Both the position numbers and the translations under genes were made by a program. A DNA stretch of 64,000 nucleotides, taken from positions 620,001 to 684,000 of the forward strand of contig JAPDNP010000002.1 of assembly GCA_025989215.1 (NCBI GenBank). The letters run 5' to 3'. This document shows positions 39,737-48,105 of the stretch, piece after piece. Source of the stretch: Neisseriaceae bacterium JH1-16 (GTDB lineage: Bacteria > Pseudomonadota > Gammaproteobacteria > Burkholderiales > Chromobacteriaceae). Positions within the stretch are counted from its first letter, which is position 1. The number at the start of each line of letters is the position of its first letter. The notes beneath the pieces are model-generated. The model was not told where the DNA came from, did no database searches, and saw only the letters and a program-made list of their open reading frames with translations.

Positions 39737-41815
39737 ATGGACACTCTTCTACTGCAACTGAAACGCTTCAACGTCGCAAGCCTGGCCGGCCCGGTGCTGA
39801 TCATCCTCATCCTGATGATGATGGTGCTGCCGCTGCCGCCGTTCGTGCTGGACATCTTCTTCACCTTCAACATCGCGATGTCGATCATCGTGCTGCTGGT
39901 CGGCATCGGGGTGCGCCGGCCGCTCGATTTCTCGGCCTTCCCGGCGGTGCTCTTGGTCACCACCCTGCTGCGCCTGTCGCTGAACGTGGCGAGCTCGCGG
40001 GTGATTCTGCTGCAGGGCCACAGCGGCCCGGACGCGGCCGGCCACGTGATCGAGGCGTTCGCCACCTTCCTGGTCGGCGGCAATATCGCGATCGGCGTGG
40101 TGGTGTTCGTGATCCTGACCATCATCAACTTCGTGGTGATCACCAAGGGTGCCGGCCGGATCGCCGAAGTATCGGCGCGCTTCACCCTGGACGCGATGCC
40201 CGGCAAGCAGATGGCGATCGACGCCGACCTCAACGCCGGCCTGATCGGCGAAGACGAAGCCCGCAAGCGCCGCTCGACCATCACCGAGGAAGCCAACTTC
40301 TTCGGTGCGATGGACGGTGCGTCCAAGTTCGTGCGCGGCGACGCGATGGCCGGCATCCTGATCATCCTGATCAACATCGTCGGCGGCCTGATCGTCGGCG
40401 TGGCACAGCACGACCTGGGGGTTGCCGAAGCGGCACACGCCTACACCCTGCTGACCATCGGTGACGGCCTGGTGGCGCAGATTCCGGCGCTGATCATCTC
40501 GACCGCGGCCGGCATGGTGGTATCGCGCGTCGGCACCGAGAAGGACATGTCCGAGCAGTTGATCGGCCAGCTGTTCATGAACACGCAGGTGCTCTACATC
40601 ACCGCCGGCGTGCTCGGCCTGATCGGCCTGATTCCGAACATGCCGCACGTGGCCTTCCTGTCCATCTCGGCGCTGCTGGTGTTCACCGGCTACTGGCACT
40701 CCAAGCGCAGCGAACGGCTGGCGTTTGCCGAGCAGACCGCCCTCAAGCCAACCACGCTGGAAACCCCGACCGCCGAGGTCAGTTGGAACGATGTCCACGG
40801 CGTCGACTCGCTCGGCCTGGAAGTCGGTTATCGCATGATCCCGCTGGTCGACCGCAACCAGGACGGCGAACTGCTGCGCCGCATCCGCGGCATCCGAAAG
40901 AAACTGGCCCAGGAGCTGGGCTTCCTGGTTCCGCCGGTGCATATCCGCGACAACCTGGAAATCCGCCCGAACGCCTATCGCATCCTGCTCAAGGGCGTCG
41001 AGGTCGGTGTCGGCGAGGCCTATATCGGCCAGTATCTGGCGATCAACCCAGGCCGGGTCAGCGGCGAGATCCAGGGCACCCCGACCACCGACCCGGCCTT
41101 CGGCCTGCCGGCGGTGTGGATCGACGGCAACCGCCGCGACGAGGCACAGATGCTCGGCTACACCGTGGTCGACGCCTCGACCGTGGTCGCCACCCACCTG
41201 TCCAACCTGCTGCTGCAGCATGCGTCGGAACTGCTGGGCCGCGAAGAGGTACAGCAGCTGATCGAACACCAGGCGAAGGAATCGCCGAAGCTGATCGAAG
41301 ACCTGGTGCCGAAGGTGGTGCCGGTCGGCGTGCTGCAGAAGGTGCTGCAGCGCCTGCTCGCCGACGGCATCCACATCCGCGACGTGCGCAGCATCATCGA
41401 AACGCTGGCCGACCACATCGCCGTCACCCAGGATGCCGACGAGCTGACCAGCGCGGTGCGCACCACGCTGTCGCGCGCCATCGTCCAGCAACTGTTCCCG
41501 GGCGAGACCGAGCTGGCGTTGATCACGCTGGAACCGGCGCTGGAAAACGTCTTGATGCAGGCGGTGCAGTCGCGCGGCGGTGGCCTGGAACCGGGCCTGG
41601 CCGAGAACCTGCTCGCCAGTGCCGCCCAGCAAGCCGAACTGGTCGAGCAGCAGGGTTACAACCCGGTGTTGCTGACGCCGCCGGCGCTGCGCGCGCTGCT
41701 GGCGCGCTTCCTGCGCCGCCCACTGCCGCACCTGCGAGTGATCTCGCACAACGAAATTCCCGACAACAAGACCATCCGCATCGTCGGCGTCGTCGGCGCA
41801 AGCAAGGAAGCGTAA
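39737..41815 (+). CDS. flhA: Flagellar export gate protein FlhA
   Basis: A 692-residue protein. About eight hydrophobic segments fill the first 330 residues, with the FHIPEP signature in VITKGAGRIAEVSARFTLDA and the conserved AMPGKQMAIDADLNAG. The cytosolic half forms the nonameric ring that binds chaperone-substrate complexes. The length is normal. It is followed 3 bases later by flhF. Confidence 0.97.
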   Translation: MDTLLLQLKRFNVASLAGPVLIILILMMMVLPLPPFVLDIFFTFNIAMSIIVLLVGIGVRRPLDFSAFPAVLLVTTLLRLSLNVASSRVILLQGHSGPDAAGHVIEAFATFLVGGNIAIGVVVFVILTIINFVVITKGAGRIAEVSARFTLDAMPGKQMAIDADLNAGLIGEDEARKRRSTITEEANFFGAMDGASKFVRGDAMAGILIILINIVGGLIVGVAQHDLGVAEAAHAYTLLTIGDGLVAQIPALIISTAAGMVVSRVGTEKDMSEQLIGQLFMNTQVLYITAGVLGLIGLIPNMPHVAFLSISALLVFTGYWHSKRSERLAFAEQTALKPTTLETPTAEVSWNDVHGVDSLGLEVGYRMIPLVDRNQDGELLRRIRGIRKKLAQELGFLVPPVHIRDNLEIRPNAYRILLKGVEVGVGEAYIGQYLAINPGRVSGEIQGTPTTDPAFGLPAVWIDGNRRDEAQMLGYTVVDASTVVATHLSNLLLQHASELLGREEVQQLIEHQAKESPKLIEDLVPKVVPVGVLQKVLQRLLADGIHIRDVRSIIETLADHIAVTQDADELTSAVRTTLSRAIVQQLFPGETELALITLEPALENVLMQAVQSRGGGLEPGLAENLLASAAQQAELVEQQGYNPVLLTPPALRALLARFLRRPLPHLRVISHNEIPDNKTIRIVGVVGASKEA

Positions 41816-41818
41816 AGC

Positions 41819-43327
41819 ATGGTGGTGAAAAAATTCTTCGGCAGCAGCACCCGCGAAGCGCTGCGGCTGGTCCGCGACGAGCTGGGCGAGGACGCGCTGA
41901 TCCTGTCGAACCGACCGGGCAAGGACGGCGGCGTCGAGATCATGGCGATCGCCGACGTCGAGCTGTCGGCGGTGGCCAAGGCCGTGCCGGCCCCGACGCC
42001 GCGCCCGCGCGCCGAACAGCCCGCTGGCCACAGCCCGGTACAACGCGCGATCGCCCGCACCTATGCGCTGCCGGTGGAGCCGCTGGAGTCGCATTGGAAC
42101 TCGCCTCGCCCCGCCGAACCCGCCCCGCTTGCCCGCCCGTCGTTCGCCGTTGTCGACGCCTTCGTTGACACGCCGACAGCGTTGGCCGAAGCGCTGTCGC
42201 CGCTCAATGCCGAGCCCGCCCCCGCCATCATCGAGCCGGCAGCCGACGAGCCCGACGCGGCCTTCGCCCCGACGCTGGAGTCGCCGCTACCCGAGGCCGA
42301 CCGGACCTGGCTCGACGACGGCGCCCCGGTGCCGCCCCATCCGCCGCTGCACCCGGACCTGTCCCAGGTCACCGCGACCGTCAGCAGCGAGATTCGCAGC
42401 GTCGGCGACGAGGTCCGCCAGCTGCGCAGCCTGCTGCAAAGCCAGCTGGCCGGCTTCGCCTGGTCTGAGATGCGCGAACATGCGCCGGAACGGCTGGAGC
42501 TGTACCGCCGCTTGCTGTCGTGCGGCTTCTCCGCCGCCCTGATCCGCCAGCTGATCGACAAGCTGCCCGAGGCGTACAAGGGCGATACCGCCGTGCAATG
42601 GGCCCGCTCGGCGCTGGCACACAATCTGCGCTGCGGCGATATCGACGCCGACCTGTTCGACGCCGGCGGCGTATTCGCGCTGGTCGGCCCGACCGGCGTC
42701 GGCAAGACCACCACTGTCGCCAAGCTGGCGGCACGCGCCACGCTGAAGTTCGGCGCCCAGAACGTCGCGCTGATCACCTCCGACAGCTACCGGATCGGCG
42801 CACAGGACCAGTTGCGCATCTACGGCAAGATCCTCGGCGTGCCGGTGCATGCGGTGCAAAGCGGCCAGGACTTGAGCCTGGCGCTGGCCGACCTGTCCGA
42901 GCGCCATCTGGTGCTGATCGACACCATGGGCATGAGCCAGCGCGACAGCCGCGTCACCGAGCAGACCGACCTGCTGTCGGCCGCGGCGCAGCGCCCGGTC
43001 AACCGCATCCTGCTGCTGGCGGCCAATGCCGACGGCCACACCCTCGACGACGTGGTCAATCACTACCGCGGCGACGGCCTGTTCGGCTGCATCCTGTCCA
43101 AGCTCGACGAGGCGGTGCCGCTGGGCTCCTGCCTCGACGTGGTGATCCGCCACCGTCTGAACCTGCTGTCGCTGGCCAACGGCCAGCGCGTGCCGGAAGA
43201 CCTGCATCCAGCCCAGGCGGCCCTACTGATCGAGCGCGCCTTCGCGCCGCGCCAGGCGCCGTCGCCGTTCGAGCTGTTCACCGACGAGCTGCCGCTGCTG
43301 CACGCCGCGCAGGCAGGGCTGCTCTGA
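41819..43327 (+). CDS. flhF: Flagellar GTPase FlhF (SRP family)
   Basis: A 502-residue protein that sets flagellar placement at the pole. The N-terminal MVVKKFFGSSTREALRLVRD is typical; a long Ala/Pro-rich linker spans about 65-190, followed by the NG domain. P-loop: VGPTGVGKTTTVAKLAAR; G3-like: LIDTMGMSQRD; G4: LSKLDEAVPLG, where Ser replaces the more common Thr of TKxD. The stop overlaps the flhG start (TGATG). A DUS-like word in the linker (42181). Confidence 0.95.
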   Translation: MVVKKFFGSSTREALRLVRDELGEDALILSNRPGKDGGVEIMAIADVELSAVAKAVPAPTPRPRAEQPAGHSPVQRAIARTYALPVEPLESHWNSPRPAEPAPLARPSFAVVDAFVDTPTALAEALSPLNAEPAPAIIEPAADEPDAAFAPTLESPLPEADRTWLDDGAPVPPHPPLHPDLSQVTATVSSEIRSVGDEVRQLRSLLQSQLAGFAWSEMREHAPERLELYRRLLSCGFSAALIRQLIDKLPEAYKGDTAVQWARSALAHNLRCGDIDADLFDAGGVFALVGPTGVGKTTTVAKLAARATLKFGAQNVALITSDSYRIGAQDQLRIYGKILGVPVHAVQSGQDLSLALADLSERHLVLIDTMGMSQRDSRVTEQTDLLSAAAQRPVNRILLLAANADGHTLDDVVNHYRGDGLFGCILSKLDEAVPLGSCLDVVIRHRLNLLSLANGQRVPEDLHPAQAALLIERAFAPRQAPSPFELFTDELPLLHAAQAGLL

Positions 43328-44187
43328 TGTTCGACCAGGCCGAAAGCCTGCGCCGGCTTACCCGCCGCACCAGCCGCCCCGCCAGCTTTGCCGTGGTCGG
43401 CGCCGAGGGCAGCGGTTGCAGCACCGCGGTTTCCGAACTGGCGATGGCGCTGGCCCGCGCCGGCCAGCGCCCGCTGCTGCTCGATGCTCAGCCCGGCCAG
43501 GTGCAGAGCCGGCGGCTGGGCCTGTCGCCCACCGCCATGCTGGCTAGCCAGTCGCGGCAACCGGGGGCGCTGAGCGAGCTGATGAACCTGTCGCCCTACG
43601 GCATCACCCTGCTCAATCTGTGCGCGCGCCCCGAGGAGCGCAGCGAGTTCAGCAAGCCGGTGTGGCAACGCCTGCAAAGCGACTTCCGCTCGCTGGAGCG
43701 CAACGCCGACGTGGTGCTGATCGATGCGCCGTCCCCCGCCGACGACCCGATCCCGGCCGGCATCGCCGACAACCTGCTGCTGGTGCTCAGCCCGGATGCC
43801 GAATCGCTGACCCGCTCCTATGCCGACCTGAAACGGTTGCACAGCTTCGCCGGCCGGCTTTCGGCCAACGTGCTGATCAACCGCTGCGACAATCTGGACG
43901 AAGCACGCCGGCTGTTCAACCGCCTGGCCGAAGTGGCCGGCAGCTATCTGCAGCTGCCGCTGCGCATGGTAGGCTTCGTTCCTTATGACATCAGCGTGCC
44001 ACGTAGCCAGACGCTGCGTCGGCCGCTGATCGATGCGTTCCCGCACAGCGAAGCGGCGATCGCGTTCGGCCAACTCGCCTCGCAGCTGCCCAACTGGCAC
44101 ACCCCGCCACCGGGCGGTGCCGACACCGGCTATCTGGAACTTCTGGCCAGCGCCTCGTGCGACTGCACCACCGCTATCGGACTCTGA
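43327..44187 (+). CDS. flhG: FlhG/FleN-type MinD-like protein with altered P-loop
   Basis: A 286-residue partner of FlhF that controls flagellar number. It has the MinD/ParA fold: FDQAESLRRLTRRTSRPASF, a P-loop region VVGAEGSGCSTAVSELAMAL, VVLIDAPSPADDP and SANVLINRCDNLDEARRLF. The usual K-G-G-x-G-K-[ST] is replaced by A-E-G-S-G-C-S, lacking both lysines, so ATP binding or hydrolysis is likely weakened; related betaproteobacterial proteins also drift here. It overlaps flhF and lies 2 bases before fliA. Confidence 0.9.
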   Translation: MFDQAESLRRLTRRTSRPASFAVVGAEGSGCSTAVSELAMALARAGQRPLLLDAQPGQVQSRRLGLSPTAMLASQSRQPGALSELMNLSPYGITLLNLCARPEERSEFSKPVWQRLQSDFRSLERNADVVLIDAPSPADDPIPAGIADNLLLVLSPDAESLTRSYADLKRLHSFAGRLSANVLINRCDNLDEARRLFNRLAEVAGSYLQLPLRMVGFVPYDISVPRSQTLRRPLIDAFPHSEAAIAFGQLASQLPNWHTPPPGGADTGYLELLASASCDCTTAIGL

Positions 44188-44189
44188 CC

Positions 44190-44930
44190 ATGTCAGCACT
44201 ACTGAAACGCCACGGCTACCAATGCGAACCGCGCTGTGAAATCGACATCACCCAGCATGCGCCGATGGTGCGCAAGATCGCCGGGCTGATGGCGGCGCGA
44301 CTGCCCTCCTCGGTCGATATCAACGACCTGGTGCAGGTCGGCATCATCGGCCTGATCGAGGCCTCCAAGCAGTTCGACCCGGCCCAAGGGGTGCAATTCG
44401 AGACCTTCGCCAGCCAGCGGGTACGCGGCGCGATGCTCGACGAGTTGCGCCGCGAAGACTGGCTGCCGCGCCAGGCGCGCCGCCAGGCCCGCCAGATCGA
44501 AGAGGCGATCGCCCGGCTTGAGCAGCAACTGGGCCGCCCGCCGCGCGAGACCGAGATCGCCGAACAGCTCGGCGTGGCGCTCGACGACTATCAAAGCATG
44601 CTCGGCGACTGCAAGGGCCTGTCGCTGCTGCACTTCGAGGACTTTTCCGACGACGAGGGCGAGGGGCTGTCCGATGCGCTCGCCAATATCGTCGACGCCC
44701 GCAGCCCCGACCCACTCGCCACCCTGTCCGATGCGGGCTTTCGCGGCGCGCTGATCGAGGCGATCCAGGCGCTGCCCGAACGCGATCAGTTGGTGATGAG
44801 CCTGTATTACGAACAGGAAATGAATCTCAAGGAAATCGGCGCCGTGCTCGGCGTATCCGAGTCGCGCGTCAGCCAACTACACAGTCAGGCCGTCACCCGC
44901 CTGCGCAGCCGCCTGCGCGAATGGATCTGA
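44190..44930 (+). CDS. fliA: RNA polymerase sigma factor for flagellar operons (sigma-28)
   Basis: A 246-residue sigma factor. Region 2 is seen in LVQVGIIGLIEASKQFD and FETFASQRVRGAMLDELR, region 3 in RPPRETEIAEQLGV, and region 4 in LPERDQLVMSLYYEQEMNLK and GVSESRVSQLHSQAV. It directs late flagellar and chemotaxis genes and is usually held by FlgM, which is not in this window. It belongs to the flhB-flhA-flhF-flhG-fliA run. Confidence 0.97.
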   Translation: MSALLKRHGYQCEPRCEIDITQHAPMVRKIAGLMAARLPSSVDINDLVQVGIIGLIEASKQFDPAQGVQFETFASQRVRGAMLDELRREDWLPRQARRQARQIEEAIARLEQQLGRPPRETEIAEQLGVALDDYQSMLGDCKGLSLLHFEDFSDDEGEGLSDALANIVDARSPDPLATLSDAGFRGALIEAIQALPERDQLVMSLYYEQEMNLKEIGAVLGVSESRVSQLHSQAVTRLRSRLREWI

Positions 44931-44970
44931 ACCCCCGCCTCCACCCTAGCCCGCAGGAATTCCCGCAACC

Positions 44971-45720
44971 GTGGATAAAATCAGTCTCATAGCCATCGTC
45001 GGCGGCCTGACCGCCATCATTGCAGGACAGGCGCTCGAAGGCGGGCATATCGGCTCGCTGTTGCAGCTGACCGCCTTCCTGATCGTGGTCGGCGGCACCG
45101 CCAGCGCGGTGATGCTGCAATCGACGCCGAAGCAGTTCATCGCCGGCATCAAGATGCTGCGCTGGGTATTCGTGCCGCCGATCATGGACCACAACCGCTT
45201 GATCCGCGACGTGATCGGCTGGAGCCAGACCGCCCGCAAGGGCGGCCTGCTGGCGCTGGAAGGCGCCGTCGCTTCGCAGCGCGACCCGTTCACCCAGAAG
45301 GCGCTGCAGATGCTGGTCGACGGCACCTCGCCCGAGGCGCTGCGCGCCACCATGGAGGTGGAGATCACCATGTTCGAGCGCGCCCGCAAGCAGGCGGCGC
45401 GCATCTGGGACTCGGCCGGCGGCTATTCGCCAACGATGGGGATTCTGGGCGCGGTGCTCGGTCTGATCCATGTGATGGAGAACCTGACCGAGCCGGCCAA
45501 GCTCGGTTCCGGCATCGCGGTGGCCTTCGTCGCCACCGTCTACGGCGTCGGCCTAGCCAACCTGTTCTTCCTGCCGGTGGGGCTGAAGCTGCGCCACCTG
45601 ATCGACGCCGAGATCGCCTGCAAGGAACTGATCCTGGAAGGTCTGATCGGCATCGCCAACGGCGAGAATCCGCGGCTGATTGAGAGCCGCTTGAAGGGCT
45701 TCCTCGCGCTGCACGACTGA
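44971..45720 (+). CDS. motC: Flagellar motor stator subunit MotC (MotA/PomA type)
   Basis: A 249-residue stator protein with four hydrophobic segments (about 2-22, 33-53, 150-172 and 178-200). The cytosolic loop has charged residues that engage the rotor, and AGGYSPTMGILGAVLGLIHVM carries the channel prolines. The start is GTG 44971 (MDKISLIAIVGG). It follows fliA by 40 bases. The usual partner motD/motB is not downstream; a terminator follows within about 20 bases. Confidence 0.93.
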   Translation: MDKISLIAIVGGLTAIIAGQALEGGHIGSLLQLTAFLIVVGGTASAVMLQSTPKQFIAGIKMLRWVFVPPIMDHNRLIRDVIGWSQTARKGGLLALEGAVASQRDPFTQKALQMLVDGTSPEALRATMEVEITMFERARKQAARIWDSAGGYSPTMGILGAVLGLIHVMENLTEPAKLGSGIAVAFVATVYGVGLANLFFLPVGLKLRHLIDAEIACKELILEGLIGIANGENPRLIESRLKGFLALHD

Positions 45721-45740
45721 CTTCCCCATCCCTAATGGCA

Positions 45741-45782
45741 AAAGGTTGGCCGAACCCATAACCGGGCTCGGCCAACCTTTTT
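45741..45782. terminator. Terminator with a DUS-like inverted pair
   Basis: AAAGGTTGGCCGA (45741-45753) and TCGGCCAACCTTT (45768-45780) form a 13-bp stem with a 14-base loop and T-runs. It ends the flagellar operon and faces the convergent exonuclease gene. Confidence 0.88.
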
Positions 45783-45894
45783 GTACTGGCGGTTCGGTAT
45801 CGGCGACAGAGAACCTGGCGAACGACCCCCTGCCCAGCCCACCGGCCTAGCCTCTATCCGCTGGCAACAGACCGAGGACGCTGGCAGCGGCCTA

Positions 45895-47298
45895 TTAGTC
45901 GCCCGCTACCGTCTCCAGCAGCCGCACGCTGGTATGCTCGAACGGCTTCTTCAGATAGGCGCTGAGCAGCTTGTAGGTATCCAGGTCGAAGCTCGGCGCC
46001 CCGTCGAGCGACTCGTCCGCGCCGCTACGACTGCCCAGGTAGCACCAGCGGTCGAACAGGTGCTCGACCGACTCGCCGGTCACCGGGTCGCTCTCCACCA
46101 CCGCCACCGCATCCGGAAACGGCCAGCTCTTGACCTTGAGCCGCGTCAGCGCCGCGATCAGCCGCGCATTGTGCGACTCGGCCGACTCCACGCCGACACA
46201 GGCGCCGCGGCAGCGCCCCGCCTGCCGCGCGCAACAGGCCGTCCCCTTCTTCGAGGTCACCGGCTCAATGCCGAGCACCGCCGGGCACAGCTCCTGCGCC
46301 CGCGCCAGGTCAGTCAGCACCTTCTTCGCCTCGCGCGGGTTGCGGTACAGACCGTACAGCGTGGCGACCCGCGAGAAGTCGACTTCACTGGCCGCCACGG
46401 TACGCGGCCTCACGAAGCCGTCGGCCTCGCTCGCCAGTTGCAGCGAGCACAACTCCTGGCTCGGCCGCCCCTTCAGATTGTGCGAGGGTTTCAATTCGCG
46501 AATCAGCTGCAAGGCCATCAGTTGCGCGCCGAACTCGCCGATCGTCTCCTGCCAGTCGATGCGCCGCACCGCCTCGGCCAGCGCCTTGTCGCCCGGCTCG
46601 CCGGCAAAGTGCTTCAGCACTCCGCTGCGCAGATTCACCGTCTTGCCGACGTAGAGAGGCTGGTCCGCCTCGCCGAAGAACAGATATACCCCCGGCACGT
46701 CGGGCAGCTGGTCGACCACGTCGGCATCCAGCCCTTCCGGCACCGTCGGCGTGGCCATCAGATAGGCGGCCGCCGCACGCACCGGCTCGTCGCCCAGCTC
46801 CTGCCGGGCCGACTGCAGGAAGTGGTAGACCGCCTCGGCGTCGGCCAGCGCGCGGTGACGTTCGGCCAACACGATACCGTGCCGCTCGATCAGGCTGTCG
46901 AGGTTGTGCTTGAAGTGCTGCGGGTAGAGGCGGCGCGACAGCTTCACCGAGCACAGCACCTCGGTCTGGAAACGCAGGCCGACGCGGCGGAACTCGTTTT
47001 TCAGGAAGCCGTAGTCGAAACGGGCGTTGTGCGCGATGAACAACCGCCCCTCCAGCATCGCCAGCAAGCGTTCGGCCAAGGCCTCGAACGGCGGTGCGTC
47101 GGCCACCATCTCGTCGCTGATGCCGGTCATGTTGACGATGAACGGCGGGATCGGCTGACCCGGATTGACCAGCGTCGAGAAGCGCTCGATCCGCTCGCCG
47201 TCGAGCAGGATCACGCCGATTTCGGTGATGCGGTCGCGAGTGATGTGGCCCCCGGTGGTTTCCAGGTCGACAATCGCGCAGGCTTGCTCAAACAGCAT
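45895..47298 (-). CDS. DnaQ-like 3'-5' exonuclease fused to a GIY-YIG nuclease domain
   Basis: A 467-residue two-nuclease protein. The N-terminal DEDDh exonuclease (about 1-175) has Exo I IVDLETTGG, Exo II IAHNARFDYGFL and Exo III HRALADAEAVYHF. The GIY-YIG domain (about 205-290) reads PGVYLFFGEADQPLYVGKT with downstream Arg and the Glu of ELKPSHNLKG, like the N-terminal half of UvrC or Cho. A C-terminal cysteine-bearing stretch (CCARQAGRCRGACVG) recalls Cho. It probably acts in DNA repair. DUS-like word at 46861. Confidence 0.93.
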   Translation of the reverse strand: MLFEQACAIVDLETTGGHITRDRITEIGVILLDGERIERFSTLVNPGQPIPPFIVNMTGISDEMVADAPPFEALAERLLAMLEGRLFIAHNARFDYGFLKNEFRRVGLRFQTEVLCSVKLSRRLYPQHFKHNLDSLIERHGIVLAERHRALADAEAVYHFLQSARQELGDEPVRAAAAYLMATPTVPEGLDADVVDQLPDVPGVYLFFGEADQPLYVGKTVNLRSGVLKHFAGEPGDKALAEAVRRIDWQETIGEFGAQLMALQLIRELKPSHNLKGRPSQELCSLQLASEADGFVRPRTVAASEVDFSRVATLYGLYRNPREAKKVLTDLARAQELCPAVLGIEPVTSKKGTACCARQAGRCRGACVGVESAESHNARLIAALTRLKVKSWPFPDAVAVVESDPVTGESVEHLFDRWCYLGSRSGADESLDGAPSFDLDTYKLLSAYLKKPFEHTSVRLLETVAGD

Positions 47299-47434
47299 GG
47301 AATTTCACTATGCGGCGACCACCGGCCAAGCCGGCAGCCTGATGAAAGAAGGCAATAGGACAACGTCACTGCGACTTGTCCGGACATTGTACGCTGCTAT
47401 TTTATCGACCCTTTAAAAAAATGCCCACCAACGC

Positions 47435-47463
47435 TTGACAGCCAAAACGCCGGCCTATATAGT
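47435..47463 (+). promoter_or_regulatory. tRNA operon promoter
   Basis: TTGACA (47435-47440), 17 bases, TATAGT (47458-47463). A GC-rich stretch lies between the boxes. The first tRNA starts 34 bases downstream. Confidence 0.8.
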
Positions 47464-47496
47464 TCGGCCTCTCTTGCAGAACAACGCGAGAACAGT

Positions 47497-47573
47497 GCAC
47501 CCGTAGCTCAGTTGGATAGAGTATCTGGCTACGAACCAGAGGGTCGGGCGTTCGAATCGCTCCGGGTGCACCA
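47497..47573 (+). tRNA. tRNA-Arg (anticodon ACG), copy 1
   Basis: 77 bases. Acceptor GCACCCG/CGGGTGC, D-arm GCTCAGTTGGATAGAGT, anticodon ACG at 47531-47533, T-arm with GTTCGAATC, and encoded CCA. First of four tRNAs in one unit. Confidence 0.97.
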
Positions 47574-47579
47574 CGGCAT

Positions 47580-47654
47580 GTCCCTATAGTTTAGCGGTTA
47601 GAACACCGCCCTTTCACGGCGGTAGCCGGGGTTCGATTCCCCGTGGGGACGCCA
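47580..47654 (+). tRNA. tRNA-Glu (anticodon TTC), copy 1
   Basis: 75 bases. Anticodon TTC (47613-47615) in stem CCGCC/GGCGG, T-arm with GGTTCGATTCC, acceptor starting GTCCC and ending GGGGAC-G-CCA. Confidence 0.97.
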
Positions 47655-47681
47655 CAAGAATTTGTAGTTAGCAGTGCCAGT

Positions 47682-47758
47682 GCACCCGTAGCTCAGTTGG
47701 ATAGAGTATCTGGCTACGAACCAGAGGGTCGGGCGTTCGAATCGCTCCGGGTGCACCA
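47682..47758 (+). tRNA. tRNA-Arg (anticodon ACG), copy 2
   Basis: 77 bases, identical to copy 1 as read, including the encoded CCA. The Arg-Glu pair is duplicated in tandem. Confidence 0.97.
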
Positions 47759-47764
47759 CAATCA

Positions 47765-47839
47765 GTCCCTATAGTTTAGCGGTTAGAACACCGCCCTTTC
47801 ACGGCGGTAGCCGGGGTTCGATTCCCCGTGGGGACGCCA
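47765..47839 (+). tRNA. tRNA-Glu (anticodon TTC), copy 2
   Basis: 75 bases, identical to copy 1. Last tRNA of the unit, followed by a strong terminator. Confidence 0.97.
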
Positions 47840-47844
47840 AACAC

Positions 47845-47889
47845 AAGCCAACAGGCTTCTGTCATAGGCAGAAGCCTGTTGGCTTTTTT
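47845..47889 (+). terminator. tRNA operon terminator
   Basis: A 17-bp perfect stem, AAGCCAACAGGCTTCTG and its complement, with a TCATAGG loop, then six T. Confidence 0.93.
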
Positions 47890-47969
47890 GCGTTCTTCCT
47901 CCCTCCCCACATCGCAACGTCCTTCTTCCCCTTCCGGTCCTCTCATATAGCTATATTGCTGTAAATATA

Positions 47970-47988
47970 ACTAATGATTAGCATATTC
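47970..47988. promoter_or_regulatory. Fur-box-like sequence
   Basis: ACTAATGATTAGCATATTC matches the 19-bp Fur consensus at about 13 positions. It lies in an AT-rich stretch upstream of a truncated reading frame and the exbD-tonB remains, loci that are commonly iron-regulated. The match is moderate. Confidence 0.35.
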
Positions 47989-48024
47989 AGATGAGATTTA
48001 ATTGATGCATCATATCGTTGTATT

Positions 48025-48105
48025 ATGACGAATATATCGAAACCTGAATCGAAAGAATCTCTCGGCCTCAATCAACAATGCCTTGAATGGACTTTGCATA
48101 CAACA
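48025..48105 (+). pseudogene. 27-codon 5' gene fragment cut by the IS element
   Basis: ATG 48025 opens MTNISKPESKESLGLNQ and continues to the exact IS end at 48106, then meets a stop within IS sequence. The residues alone do not identify a family. Its place between a Fur-like box and the exbD/tonB remains suggests the first gene of an exbB-exbD-tonB operon, but this is inference; there is no strong ribosome site. Confidence 0.35.
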
